Shown one piece after another: positions 16,171 to 24,579 of a DNA stretch of 49,854 nucleotides. Position 1 is the first letter of the stretch; each line of letters starts with the position of its first letter. The notes beneath the pieces are model-generated. The model saw nothing but the letters and a program-made list of their open reading frames with translations, had not been told where the DNA came from and made no database searches. The stretch lies in NCBI GenBank assembly GCA_900539625.1, contig UQCW01000013.1, positions 1-49,854 of the forward strand, read 5' to 3'. Origin of the DNA: an uncultured Prevotella sp. (GTDB taxonomy: Bacteria > Bacteroidota > Bacteroidia > Bacteroidales > Bacteroidaceae). The position numbers and the translations under genes are program-made.

Positions 16171-18741
16171 ATGAATAAAAAAATCATCTTGCTCGGGGCA
16201 CTGCTCTTTCCTTGTATGACGTTCGCACAGAACATCCAGCAGGAACAGCGCGACTCGATCATCGAGGAAGACCTCTCGCTTGTGGGCGTGATGGACGCTT
16301 CGGTTTTTGACAACGACGGCGAAGAAGGCGACAACTCCACTTCGCAGGACATCAACACCACCGTCCTGACCTCACACGACGTTTACCTCAACAAAATCGG
16401 CTACCAGCTCTCAAACATGCGCTTCCGTACGCGTGGCTATGAGAACATCTACAGCCAGACATACATCAACGGTGTGCCGTTCAACGACCAGTTGCGCGGC
16501 GTGTTTAACTTCTCTTCCATCGGTGCCATCAACGATTTCACGCGTAACGGTGATGCCATCAACTATTCCCAGCCGGGACAGTTTGCCTTCGGCTCCATCG
16601 GCGGCGGCGAAAACATCCGCATGCGTGCCGGCGACTACGGCCACGGCGGAAAAGCCACGCTGACTTATACCAACCGCAACTATTGGATGCGCGCCATGAT
16701 GTCGTACCACACTGGCCTTTCAGACAAAGGATGGGCCTTCTCGGCACTCGTTGGCGGACGCTACTCCAACGAAGGTGTCATCGACGGTACCTTCTATCGC
16801 AACTTCTCATACGCCCTCATGCTTGAAAAACGTTGGGGCAATACCCACAGCCTGACGCTCACCACCTTCGGCTCGCCCGTCTGCCGTGGCCAGCAGGGCG
16901 GTACGGTGCAGGAAGTCTACGACCTCACGGGCAACAACCTCTACAACCCCAACTGGGGTTATCAGAACGGAAAGAAGCGCAACGCCCGCGTCGTGCAGTC
17001 TTTCGACCCCACAACGGTGCTCGCCCACGAGTGGAACCTCTCGCGCGACATTAAAATCAACACGGGCCTCGCCTTCCACTATGCACGCTACGGCAACAGT
17101 TCGCTCAACTGGTTTGACGGAACGGACCCGCGACCCGATTATTACCGCTATCTCCCCTCCTATTATCTCTACTACAACACCAGCGGCCCCCTCACCGACG
17201 CTGCTGAAGACTATGCTGAGCGCTGGCGTTCGGGCGACCCCTCTTTCACGCAGATCAACTGGGACCGCCTGATTGCGGCCAATGCCCAAAACAAGCGTAT
17301 GGGCAACGGCAACGCTGTCTATATGGTGGAAGAACGTCGTTCAGACCTCTACGAAACGACTTTCAACTCAACCATCAACGCCAAACTGGGCCGCCATTCA
17401 AAGCTCACGGCAGGCGTTGTGGCAAAACACACGCTCTCAAAGCAGTTTAAGACGGTCAAGGACCTCCTCGGCGCCGACTATGTGCTCGACATCGACAAAT
17501 ACGCCGACACCGACTATCCCGGACAGCCCGACCAGAAGCAGAGCGACCTCAACCGCCCCGACAGAAAGGTCTATAAGGACGGCGTTTTCGGTTATGACTT
17601 CGACCTCAACATCAATTCGCTCAAGGGTTGGATCATGAACAATTACAGCATCGGACACTGGGATGCCTACTATGGCATGCAGGTGACTTACACCGACTTC
17701 TGGCGCGATGGAAATATGCGTAACGGCCACAACCCCAACAACTCCTTCGGAGCAGGTGCCCACCATTCGTTTACCGACATGATGGTGAAGGGCGGACTGA
17801 CCTACAAGTTCAACGGACGCCACCTCCTGGCCGCCAACATCACCTACGGCTCACAGGCTCCGCTGCCCAACGATGCCTACATTTCTCCGCGTGTCAACGA
17901 CGCCACGCCCAACGGACTCAAGAGCGGACGTATCTTCTCTGCCGACCTGAGCTACATCTTCTCAACCACCCGCTTGCAGGGACGCATCTCGCTCTTCCAG
18001 ACCAACTTCTTCGACCAGTTGGTGCGCAACAGCTACTACTATGACGGCGTGACCTTCGTCAACCACGTCATGACGGGTGTCAACAAGGTACACCACGGTG
18101 TGGAACTCGGTTTGAGCTATAAGCTCGACAACCATTGGACCTTCGACCTCGCAGGAACGGTTTCTGAATACTATTTCTCAAACAATCCGATGGGTCTCTA
18201 CACCAGCGAAAACGGCAAGGACGTGGGCGAATACTCCCTCTATCCTCAGGAACGCGTTTACCTCAACGGTGTCTACGTTGGCGGAACGCCACAGGTGGCC
18301 GGAACGTTTGGTGTGCGTTATTTCATCAACTACTGGTTCCTCGGTGCCAACCTCAACGCCTTCGGACGCAACTTCGTAGAAGTGGCTCCGTCGCGCCGAA
18401 CGGCATCCATCTACAACGGCTACACCAGCGGCTCAACCACCATTGCGCCGGTCAATCCCGCAGAGCCGAAACTCTGGAACGCCTACCAGGAACTCACGAA
18501 ACAGGAAGAAATCGACCCGGCATGCACCGTCGATCTCTCAATCGGCAAGGTGTTCTATCTCGGACGCAAGAACTCCATCAACCTCAATCTTTCTGTCAAC
18601 AACGTCCTCAACAAGAAGAACGTCCGCACGGGCGGTCGTGAACAGGGACGTGTGCGCGTTGACAAACCTGAGCTCTACAAGACGAAGTTCTATTACATGC
18701 AGGGCATCAACTGCTTCCTGAATGTCAGCTACAAATTCTAA
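16171..18741 (+). CDS. TonB-dependent receptor-like outer-membrane protein
   Basis: A signal peptide (MNKKIILLGALLFPCMTFAQ) is followed by a plug-like region (about residues 55-190: MRFRTRGYENIYSQTYINGV, GSIGGGENIRMRAGDYGHGG) and a long run of beta-barrel strands to the terminal aromatic residue (NVSYKF). There is no N-terminal carboxypeptidase-like domain and no SusD partner gene, so this is not a standard glycan-uptake SusCD pair. The 856-residue length fits the family. I infer that it imports products released by the neighbouring nucleases. The substrate is not shown by the sequence itself. Confidence 0.88.
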   Translation: MNKKIILLGALLFPCMTFAQNIQQEQRDSIIEEDLSLVGVMDASVFDNDGEEGDNSTSQDINTTVLTSHDVYLNKIGYQLSNMRFRTRGYENIYSQTYINGVPFNDQLRGVFNFSSIGAINDFTRNGDAINYSQPGQFAFGSIGGGENIRMRAGDYGHGGKATLTYTNRNYWMRAMMSYHTGLSDKGWAFSALVGGRYSNEGVIDGTFYRNFSYALMLEKRWGNTHSLTLTTFGSPVCRGQQGGTVQEVYDLTGNNLYNPNWGYQNGKKRNARVVQSFDPTTVLAHEWNLSRDIKINTGLAFHYARYGNSSLNWFDGTDPRPDYYRYLPSYYLYYNTSGPLTDAAEDYAERWRSGDPSFTQINWDRLIAANAQNKRMGNGNAVYMVEERRSDLYETTFNSTINAKLGRHSKLTAGVVAKHTLSKQFKTVKDLLGADYVLDIDKYADTDYPGQPDQKQSDLNRPDRKVYKDGVFGYDFDLNINSLKGWIMNNYSIGHWDAYYGMQVTYTDFWRDGNMRNGHNPNNSFGAGAHHSFTDMMVKGGLTYKFNGRHLLAANITYGSQAPLPNDAYISPRVNDATPNGLKSGRIFSADLSYIFSTTRLQGRISLFQTNFFDQLVRNSYYYDGVTFVNHVMTGVNKVHHGVELGLSYKLDNHWTFDLAGTVSEYYFSNNPMGLYTSENGKDVGEYSLYPQERVYLNGVYVGGTPQVAGTFGVRYFINYWFLGANLNAFGRNFVEVAPSRRTASIYNGYTSGSTTIAPVNPAEPKLWNAYQELTKQEEIDPACTVDLSIGKVFYLGRKNSINLNLSVNNVLNKKNVRTGGREQGRVRVDKPELYKTKFYYMQGINCFLNVSYKF

Positions 18742-18772
18742 AGTATAAAACCAACCCTATATAAAAAACAAT

Positions 18773-20137
18773 ATGAAAATCCTTCATAAAATCCTCTGCC
18801 TGCCGGTGATTCTCATGGCACTCGCTTTCACGGCCTGCGACCGCGACTATGACATGCCGCCGCTCAACGAACCGAAATTTGAACTCCCGGCCGACGCGCA
18901 GACCATCACCATCAAGCAGCTCCGCGAGAAATATGCCGCTGCAACGCAAAGCGCTCCCATCACCATCGAAGATAGCCTCTATCTCCGTGCCCGCGTCAGC
19001 GCCGACGACCGCTCTGGCAACATCTTCAAGACCATCTATCTGCAAGACGAAACAGGCGGCATCAGCGTCCTCGTCGACCAGAGCAGCGTCTACAGCGACT
19101 ATCCTGCCGGACAGGAAGTGATTGTTGACCTCAAGGGTCTCTGCGTTTCTGTCTATGGCGACGAGCAGCAGCTCGGCCACCCTGCAGGCTATCTCTACCG
19201 CACGCCTTACGAGCAGTTCAAACAGCACATCCACCGCAACGGCTGGGCCGACGAAAGCAAAGTGGAACTCAAAGAATTCTCCAACATCTCGAAACTCTCT
19301 GACGACCCAGATGCCAACAAGTTCACGGTTGTACGCCTCATCGGTGTCCACTTCACTGATGGCGGCAAGGCCAACTTCGCTGAAAACAGCGGCTATGGCA
19401 CGCACGACCTCGTTGACAAGTACGGCAATTCCATCTCTGTCCGCACGAGCAACTATGCCGACTTCGCTGCAACGAAGCTTCCCGTCGGAACGGGTAACGT
19501 CATCGGCGTTCTCGGCCGCTTCCGCGGTGCTTGGCAGCTCACCATCCGTAGCGCTGAAGACATCTACGGCTTCGATGGCGTGGCTCCTGGCGAACCCGAA
19601 ACTCCCGACCAGCCAGGCGACAACACGGAAGGCACGGTCATCTTCAAGGAAAACTTCGGCAACTCTTCTGTTAGCAAGGTCAACGGCTACTCGCCGTACC
19701 TCAGCGACTACACGGCCTTCACTTCTGGCCTGACCTTCACCGACGTCATCGGCAAAACGCTCTCTGTGCGCTCCACCAATGGTGTCAACAACGTATGGAT
19801 TCCAGCTGGCAAAGACAGCGACCTCAAGATTGAAGGCATCAAGGCTGCTGGCTACACCACACTGACGCTGAGCTATGACCTCGCAGCCAACCTCCATGAC
19901 AATGTGGGCGAACAGGACGTTGCCGCCATCTCTGGCACATTCAACGGCCACGACTTCACCACGCCGAGCAAGGTGCTCTCAGACCCTGCCGGCGACGACA
20001 GCAAGTTCTATACCTTCACTGTTGAACTCCCAGCCGCTGACGCCACCGACGCTTCCGAACTCCACTTCAAGGCAACGGGCAGCGCCATGAGCGTAGGTCT
20101 CCGCTTAGCCAATATCAAGTTGGTCGGCAAGAAATAA
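18773..20137 (+). CDS. DUF5689-type lipoprotein
   Basis: The lipoprotein signal ends in LAFTAC. The first 250 or so residues contain OB-fold-like blocks (ITIEDSLYLRARVSADDRSG, KTIYLQDETGGISVLVDQS, GTGNVIGVLGRFRGAWQLTI) that fit DUF5689-type proteins. A linker of Pro/Glu/Asp residues (about 270-285) leads to a C-terminal module beginning GTVIFKENFGNSSVSKVNGY and ending LRLANIKLVGKK, related to the end of the 14635 protein. It lies 31 bp after the receptor gene and is followed by a hairpin and then an EEP nuclease. It is probably a surface ligand-binding partner of the receptor (inference). Confidence 0.83.
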   Translation: MKILHKILCLPVILMALAFTACDRDYDMPPLNEPKFELPADAQTITIKQLREKYAAATQSAPITIEDSLYLRARVSADDRSGNIFKTIYLQDETGGISVLVDQSSVYSDYPAGQEVIVDLKGLCVSVYGDEQQLGHPAGYLYRTPYEQFKQHIHRNGWADESKVELKEFSNISKLSDDPDANKFTVVRLIGVHFTDGGKANFAENSGYGTHDLVDKYGNSISVRTSNYADFAATKLPVGTGNVIGVLGRFRGAWQLTIRSAEDIYGFDGVAPGEPETPDQPGDNTEGTVIFKENFGNSSVSKVNGYSPYLSDYTAFTSGLTFTDVIGKTLSVRSTNGVNNVWIPAGKDSDLKIEGIKAAGYTTLTLSYDLAANLHDNVGEQDVAAISGTFNGHDFTTPSKVLSDPAGDDSKFYTFTVELPAADATDASELHFKATGSAMSVGLRLANIKLVGKK

Positions 20138-20146
20138 AGAAACATC

Positions 20147-20190
20147 TGAAGCAGGTGTTCAGCATCGGTTTTGAACACCTGCTTTCTTTA
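20147..20190 (+). terminator. Hairpin between DUF5689-type gene and nuclease gene
   Basis: AAGCAGGTGTTCA (20149-20161) and TGAACACCTGCTT (20172-20184) form a 13-bp stem followed by TCTTTA. It looks like a weak to moderate intrinsic terminator and is placed 30 bp before the next gene. Confidence 0.7.
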
Positions 20191-20219
20191 GCGACCTTCA
20201 AACCAAGCGAACATTTATC

Positions 20220-21251
20220 ATGAAAAGAATCATTCTCACCTCAATCCTGCTGCTCTGTGCCGTTGCCCCCACACTGGCGCAGCGCATGGGCGTTTGGGGC
20301 GTGGCCTTCTACAACCTCGAAAACCTTTTCGACTATGAAGACGACCCCAACAACAAGGGCGATGACGAATACCTGCCGACCGGACCATACAAGTGGACGC
20401 AGGAGAAATATCAGCAGAAGTTGAACAACATGGCACGCGTCATCGGCGACCTCGCCCGTCCAACTTGCCCTGGCGGTCCTGCCGTCATCGGCATTTCGGA
20501 GGTTGAAAACGAACGCGTCGTGCGCGACCTCGTCAACACGTCGCCTGCCAAGGAGATGAATCTCAAGTACGTTCACTACGACTCTCCCGACCGACGCGGC
20601 ATCGACGTGGCCTTAATCTACAATCCGCGCCTCTTCCGCTACACGAAGTCAAGCACGCATCCACTGATCATCCCCGACAACCCTAACTTCAAGACGCGCG
20701 ACCAGCTCCTCGTTGAAGGCACGATGGCTGGAGAACACGTCTGCATCCTCGTCAACCACTGGCCCTCACGCTACGGCGGCGCGAAATCGTCGCCGCTCAG
20801 AGAGGCTGCCGCTGCCCTGAGCAAGCATATCGCCGACTCGGTGCGAACGGCCAACCCCTCTGCCAAGATCATCATCATGGGCGACCTCAACGACGACCCG
20901 AAAGATGCCAGCGTGGCAAAGGTGCTCGGAGCAACGCGCCACAAAAAAGACGCCCCTGCCGATGGCTATTTCAACGCCACATGGGGACTCTACGACAAGG
21001 GCATCGGAACGTTGTGCTATCAGGATTCATGGTGTCTCTACGACCAGCAAATCCTCTCTGCCAACCTTCTCGGCAAACTGGCCAACGGCCTGTCGTACTG
21101 GAAAACGGAAGTGTTCAATCGCGACTACCTCGTCACCCCCGACGGCAAAAAGAAGGGATACCCCTTCCGCGCTTTCAACGGAAACATCTGGCAGAATGGT
21201 TATTCTGACCACTTCCCGACCATCACTTACTACGTGAAGCAACTGAAATGA
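20220..21251 (+). CDS. Secreted endonuclease/exonuclease/phosphatase-family protein
   Basis: A metal-dependent phosphodiesterase of the EEP (DNase I-like) superfamily with a cleavable signal peptide (MKRIILTSILLLCAVAPTLA). The catalytic signature is complete: Glu94/Glu96 in GISEVEN, His180 in LVNHWPSR, Asp222 and Asn224 in MGDLNDDP, and Asp330-His331 in NGYSDHFP. The length is 343 residues. It has no lipobox, so it is periplasmic or released. Its place after the receptor and DUF5689-type genes suggests it trims nucleic-acid fragments or removes phosphate from them. A sugar- or lipid-phosphate substrate is also possible within this superfamily. Confidence 0.9.
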   Translation: MKRIILTSILLLCAVAPTLAQRMGVWGVAFYNLENLFDYEDDPNNKGDDEYLPTGPYKWTQEKYQQKLNNMARVIGDLARPTCPGGPAVIGISEVENERVVRDLVNTSPAKEMNLKYVHYDSPDRRGIDVALIYNPRLFRYTKSSTHPLIIPDNPNFKTRDQLLVEGTMAGEHVCILVNHWPSRYGGAKSSPLREAAAALSKHIADSVRTANPSAKIIIMGDLNDDPKDASVAKVLGATRHKKDAPADGYFNATWGLYDKGIGTLCYQDSWCLYDQQILSANLLGKLANGLSYWKTEVFNRDYLVTPDGKKKGYPFRAFNGNIWQNGYSDHFPTITYYVKQLK

Positions 21252-21343
21252 CCAGCCGAACGGCATGGCGGAGAGCAGACAATGCGTCCTCCATCAGCGC
21301 GGACAACGGATGCCGCCGCCGCAAACGACTGAAAGTCATACAA

Positions 21344-21389
21344 AAAAGCAGAGCGACAAGCCCACCTTCGGGCGCGTCACTCTGCTTTT
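21344..21389 (+). terminator. Terminator at the end of the surface nuclease locus
   Basis: AAAAGCAGAGCGAC and GTCACTCTGCTTTT pair over 14 positions with one mismatch; the right arm ends in TTTT. It lies about 90 bp beyond the EEP nuclease stop codon. Confidence 0.85.
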
Positions 21390-21716
21390 GTTATATAAGA
21401 ATATCAAACTGTCAAAAGATTTTTTAAATCAAGTTATATATAGAAATAAAAAATAGGTAATACCTTCCGTTTTGAAAGGATATACCTATATTTGCAATGT
21501 GTTTTTCATAGTATTAGATTTAAGGTTAACAAGGTCGGGATACAGAGGTATCCCATTTTTTTTGCCCTTTTGTCAACCCGAAAACGTCCACAACGAAAAA
21601 CGCTAACATCCACAAAACAAACAATTTATCTCTGGCGCAACAGCCACACGCCACCGCCCAACCACCCCAAAGAGGAACGCGAAAGGAATACGCGCTGCGC
21701 GAACATGCAGCGAAAG

Positions 21717-21845
21717 CCTGAGGCGAAGCACTGTAGCTCACTTTGCTTGCAAAGTGAGGGGACGAAAATTGTGGCGGCCAAGCACGGGCTAAAAGCCCAG
21801 CAAGTCCCTAGCCCAGGGCAACGCCCTGGGTGCCATGTCCCCATT
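21717..21845. repeat. Family D repeat, first copy
   Basis: GAGGCGAAGCACTGTAGCTC, the palindrome CACTTTGCTTGCAAAGTG and GTGGCGGCCAA recur almost unchanged at 49483-49545. After that, this copy carries GCCCAGGGCAACGCCCTGGG-type palindromes, while the other copy does not. It is non-coding as far as I can see. Confidence 0.75.
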
Positions 21846-21859
21846 CCCTATGCCCTGTA

Positions 21860-22052
21860 AGGTAGGGTGTTCAAAATCGAAATATTAGATGTGACAATTA
21901 TTCGTATGTAACATTTTAATTACTTGATGGTTAGAAGCGAAAAGCTATCTCGTTTCGATATAGCTACGGCATTTAGCTGTAACCCATATAATATCAATGG
22001 ATAAAGGCTAAAAAACAGTCTCGCTAAAAAATCTATTTTGAACACCCTACCT
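21860..22052. repeat. 193-bp element with perfect 18-bp terminal inverted repeats
   Basis: AGGTAGGGTGTTCAAAAT (21860-21877) and its exact reverse complement (22035-22052) bound an A/T-rich core of about 157 bp with no gene. The same end sequence bounds the family A elements, so this may be a version with a different core. Confidence 0.8.
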
Positions 22053-22185
22053 GTAAGGGCAAAAGTAAGAGCCAACCGTTCGCCCATACTTTTGCCCTTA
22101 CAGGGCGAGGACGTTTATACACTGATACCCAGGGCGTTGCCCTGGGCTATGAACTGGCTGCCCTTTCAGGGCGCTCGCGGCGAAG

Positions 22186-22555
22186 GTTGCGCCGCTGCCC
22201 CTGAAAGGGGCTCATATTCCAGGATAGGGGCTCGCCCCTATCTCCCGCCGCAGCTCATCGATTCTCGCTTCTGCCCCTGTAAGGGGCGCATATCGTTGGC
22301 GGGGCTTGCCCCGCAATAAGATTCGAGATATGAGCCCCTTACAGGGGCGAGGTTCATAAATCGGCTTCAAGAGGTAGGGGCAAGCCCCTACCCTAAATAT
22401 GAGCCCCCTTCAGGGGCGCTGGCGCCTCTCTACCAATCTTGATTTTTCGGAATTTTGAACACCCTACCTTTCAGGGGCAGCGTTGCCGCAACCGCCATAC
22501 TATTTGGCTCTTAAAACCGCGCAAAGATTTCTCTGATTTTTGAACACCCTACCTA
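22186..22555. repeat. Family A palindromic repeat element, extended copy
   Basis: The usual series of GCCCCTGAAAGGGGC, TAGGGGCTCGCCCCTA, GCCCCTGTAAGGGGC, GCGGGGCTTGCCCCGC and TAGGGGCAAGCCCCTA palindromes is present. TTTTGAACACCCTACCT occurs twice at the right (about 22455-22471 and 22538-22555). The part between them matches, in inverted form, the left end of the 3062 copy (CGCGCAAAGATTTCTCTGA). Confidence 0.8.
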
Positions 22556-22611
22556 ACTGGCAACTTTAGCGCCTGCCAGCGCATCCCTTTTCCCGAAATG
22601 CCTTACAAACA

Positions 22612-22701
22612 ATCGATTCGCGGCCGCTGGTAATGCTACTCGCGGCCGCGAGTAATGCTGCTTGCGGCCGCGAGTAGCGCGAACGGCGGCCGCGAATCGA
22701 T
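22612..22701. repeat. 22-bp tandem array with four NotI sites, palindromic ends
   Basis: GCGGCCGC occurs at 22620, 22642, 22664 and 22686, that is, at an exact 22-bp spacing. The second site is centred in the perfect palindrome TACTCGCGGCCGCGAGTA. The whole array is bounded by ATCGATTCGCGGCCGC on the left and its reverse complement on the right. It lies 68 bp from the stop codon of the AAA-ATPase/nuclease gene. It looks like a protein-binding or recombination site array, but no function is shown. Confidence 0.85.
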
Positions 22702-22769
22702 GACCATATCGGGACGCCGTGGAAAATCTGGCGGAACAAACAACGGCAAAGCGGCTTTTCAACCTTCCT

Positions 22770-24362
22770 TCACGCCTCTTTCCATTCCTCAATCGTTCCC
22801 GTCTGCGAAGAAAAAACGACGCCGATTTTCCGCACAGGGCGCTTGTCGGCGGCGTATGGCCGCGCATATCCCTTCTCTTCTATCTGACGGAGGGCTTCAT
22901 CGGCTGTTCCGTCCAGCTTAAACTCGAAGATGAACACGGCGGCGGGCGTTTCGATGATGCAATCGGCACGGCCCTCGCTCTGACGTTTCTCCGTCAAAAT
23001 GGTATAGGTGCTCATAAGACGGAAAATGAGGTAGAAAGTATAGTGGAAGTAGCGCTCCCTCTCGCGCTCATTTTCCTTGCGCCGCATCGTATAGGGAATG
23101 CTGGCGAAAAAGGCCGTGAGCTGTTTGCGCAGAAGATAGAGGTTGCCGGCTTCGATTGTCTGCACCCACTCCATAGCCTCAACGGCCGTGTCGCGCGAGA
23201 CTTGAAGGTAGTTGTTGGCCACCAAACTGACAAAGCCTTCCTTCACTTCCTTGTTGGGGAAGTCGAGCAAAAAGGTGTTGAAGCGGCGATTGAACCCCTT
23301 GATGGTCAAGTAGCCGCTTTGGTAAATCATGGCCAGCGGATTCTCTGCATCAGCCTTGTAATCAACGAAATCTGCTGGGCGGTAATAACGTCCCGTTAGG
23401 TCATTCAGGTTCTCGTGGTTGTGTTGCAGGAGACGGATGAGGTAAGTCGGTGTGCCGGTTGAAAACCAGAAACTATCGAGGCGGCGCTTGTCGAAAGCAT
23501 TGAGCAGACTGAAGGGATTGAACATATCTGTCATGCCGCTGCTGAAATGATAGCCATCGTATTGTTCCTCAAGGAGCTCCACCATCTTGTCTGTGTCCAT
23601 GTCATAAACCTCAGCCAGTTCGCCGACAGGCTGCATCAGGTTTTCCAGCAATTCGGCTTTAGAGATACCGCAAATGGCCTCGTAGTTGTCGTCCATACTG
23701 ATATCCTTGGGCTGGTTGAACCCGCTGAAAACGCTCACCTGCGAAAATTTCGTCACCCCCGTGAGCAACACGAAACGCAAATGGGCATCGGCGGCCTTGA
23801 AAGCGGAGTAAAAACCTTTGAGGATGCCCCGATTGTGGTCTTCAATCAACACTTCGTTGCCATTCCCGTCTTTCATTCTGAGCCCCGAATCCATCACATC
23901 AAGCAGCGGTTTGTCGTATTCGTCCACCAAGACAACACAACATTTTCCCGTCTGGCGGTGAACCTGTTCCAAAATATTGCAGAAACGGCGGCCGAAATCG
24001 AGGTCGCTACTGTTTTCCACGAGATATTCGTTCTCCCATTTTACAAGATAGTCGTTGAGCGTGCTGCCCAACACATCGGGCTTCTCAAAGTTTAATCCGT
24101 TGAAATCAATGTGAAACACCGTGTATTTTTCCCAGTTTTTTTCCATCCCGTCAATGACAAGGCCTTTGAAGAGCTCGCGCTCACCTTTGAAATAATATTC
24201 AAGGGTGGACACAAGAATGCTCTTGCCAAACCGCCGGGGGCGACTCAGGATATAGGTTTTTCCTCTGGTGACCATGTCGTACACCAGAGCTGTCTTGTCT
24301 ACGTAGACGAATCCGCCCTCACGCAAAAACTTGAAGTCTTGTATTCCAATGGGATATTTCAT
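22770..24362 (-). CDS. AAA-ATPase-like protein with PD-(D/E)XK nuclease-like C-terminus
   Basis: Belongs to the abundant Bacteroidales family with an N-terminal AAA-ATPase-like domain (Pfam PF09820 type) and a C-terminal PD-(D/E)XK nuclease-like domain (PF08011 type). The start at 24362 gives the typical N-terminus MKYPIGIQDFKFLREGGFVY. The Walker A-like loop is RPRRFGKSIL (GKS at 46-48), VVLVDEYDKPLLD is the acidic ATPase motif, and the C-terminal ADCIIETPAAVFIFEFKLDG has the D...EFK pattern of the nuclease fold. The biological role is unknown; the family is often multi-copy and has been linked to mobile or defence functions by analogy only. The frame is open 57 codons further upstream, without family support. 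Confidence 0.9.
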   Translation of the reverse strand: MKYPIGIQDFKFLREGGFVYVDKTALVYDMVTRGKTYILSRPRRFGKSILVSTLEYYFKGERELFKGLVIDGMEKNWEKYTVFHIDFNGLNFEKPDVLGSTLNDYLVKWENEYLVENSSDLDFGRRFCNILEQVHRQTGKCCVVLVDEYDKPLLDVMDSGLRMKDGNGNEVLIEDHNRGILKGFYSAFKAADAHLRFVLLTGVTKFSQVSVFSGFNQPKDISMDDNYEAICGISKAELLENLMQPVGELAEVYDMDTDKMVELLEEQYDGYHFSSGMTDMFNPFSLLNAFDKRRLDSFWFSTGTPTYLIRLLQHNHENLNDLTGRYYRPADFVDYKADAENPLAMIYQSGYLTIKGFNRRFNTFLLDFPNKEVKEGFVSLVANNYLQVSRDTAVEAMEWVQTIEAGNLYLLRKQLTAFFASIPYTMRRKENERERERYFHYTFYLIFRLMSTYTILTEKRQSEGRADCIIETPAAVFIFEFKLDGTADEALRQIEEKGYARPYAADKRPVRKIGVVFSSQTGTIEEWKEA

Positions 24363-24426
24363 AATGAAGCAAATGGAGATGATTTGCGAAGATACAAATA
24401 ATTTTGAACACCTACTTATGCCTTGT

Positions 24427-24445
24427 CTTTCACCATTACTAAAAA
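24427..24445. repeat. Family B motif upstream of fadD
   Basis: On the minus strand TTTTAGTAATGGTGAAAGAC is present as a single arm of family B. The nearby ATTTTGAACACCTACTTA (24401-24418) matches the ends of the 10267-10455 element. Confidence 0.6.
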
Positions 24446-24547
24446 AAACGGCCGTTTTCCAAGCGGCGGATTTCCCCACAACGACGGGCTTTGCCGCCCC
24501 ATCACAAAAAAAGTGAATTTTACGCCCTCGCATTGAATAAAAAGACC

Positions 24548-24555
24548 TACCTTTG
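24548..24555 (+). promoter_or_regulatory. Candidate -7 box for fadD-prfB
   Basis: TACCTTTG fits TAnnTTTG and lies 24 bp before the fadD start. The upstream element is not clear. Confidence 0.5.
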
Positions 24556-24579
24556 TGCTATCGGAAAAACCGAATCTAT

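Noticed and set aside
18725..19951. Long open frame opposite the DUF5689-type lipoprotein gene
   Set aside because: It is antisense to a lipoprotein with a clear signal and domains; the translation is Val/Ala/Asp-rich without motifs.
16171..20137. SusC/SusD polysaccharide-utilisation pair
   Set aside because: The receptor lacks the usual N-terminal extension, and the following lipoprotein shows DUF5689-like rather than SusD features; no glycoside hydrolase is nearby.
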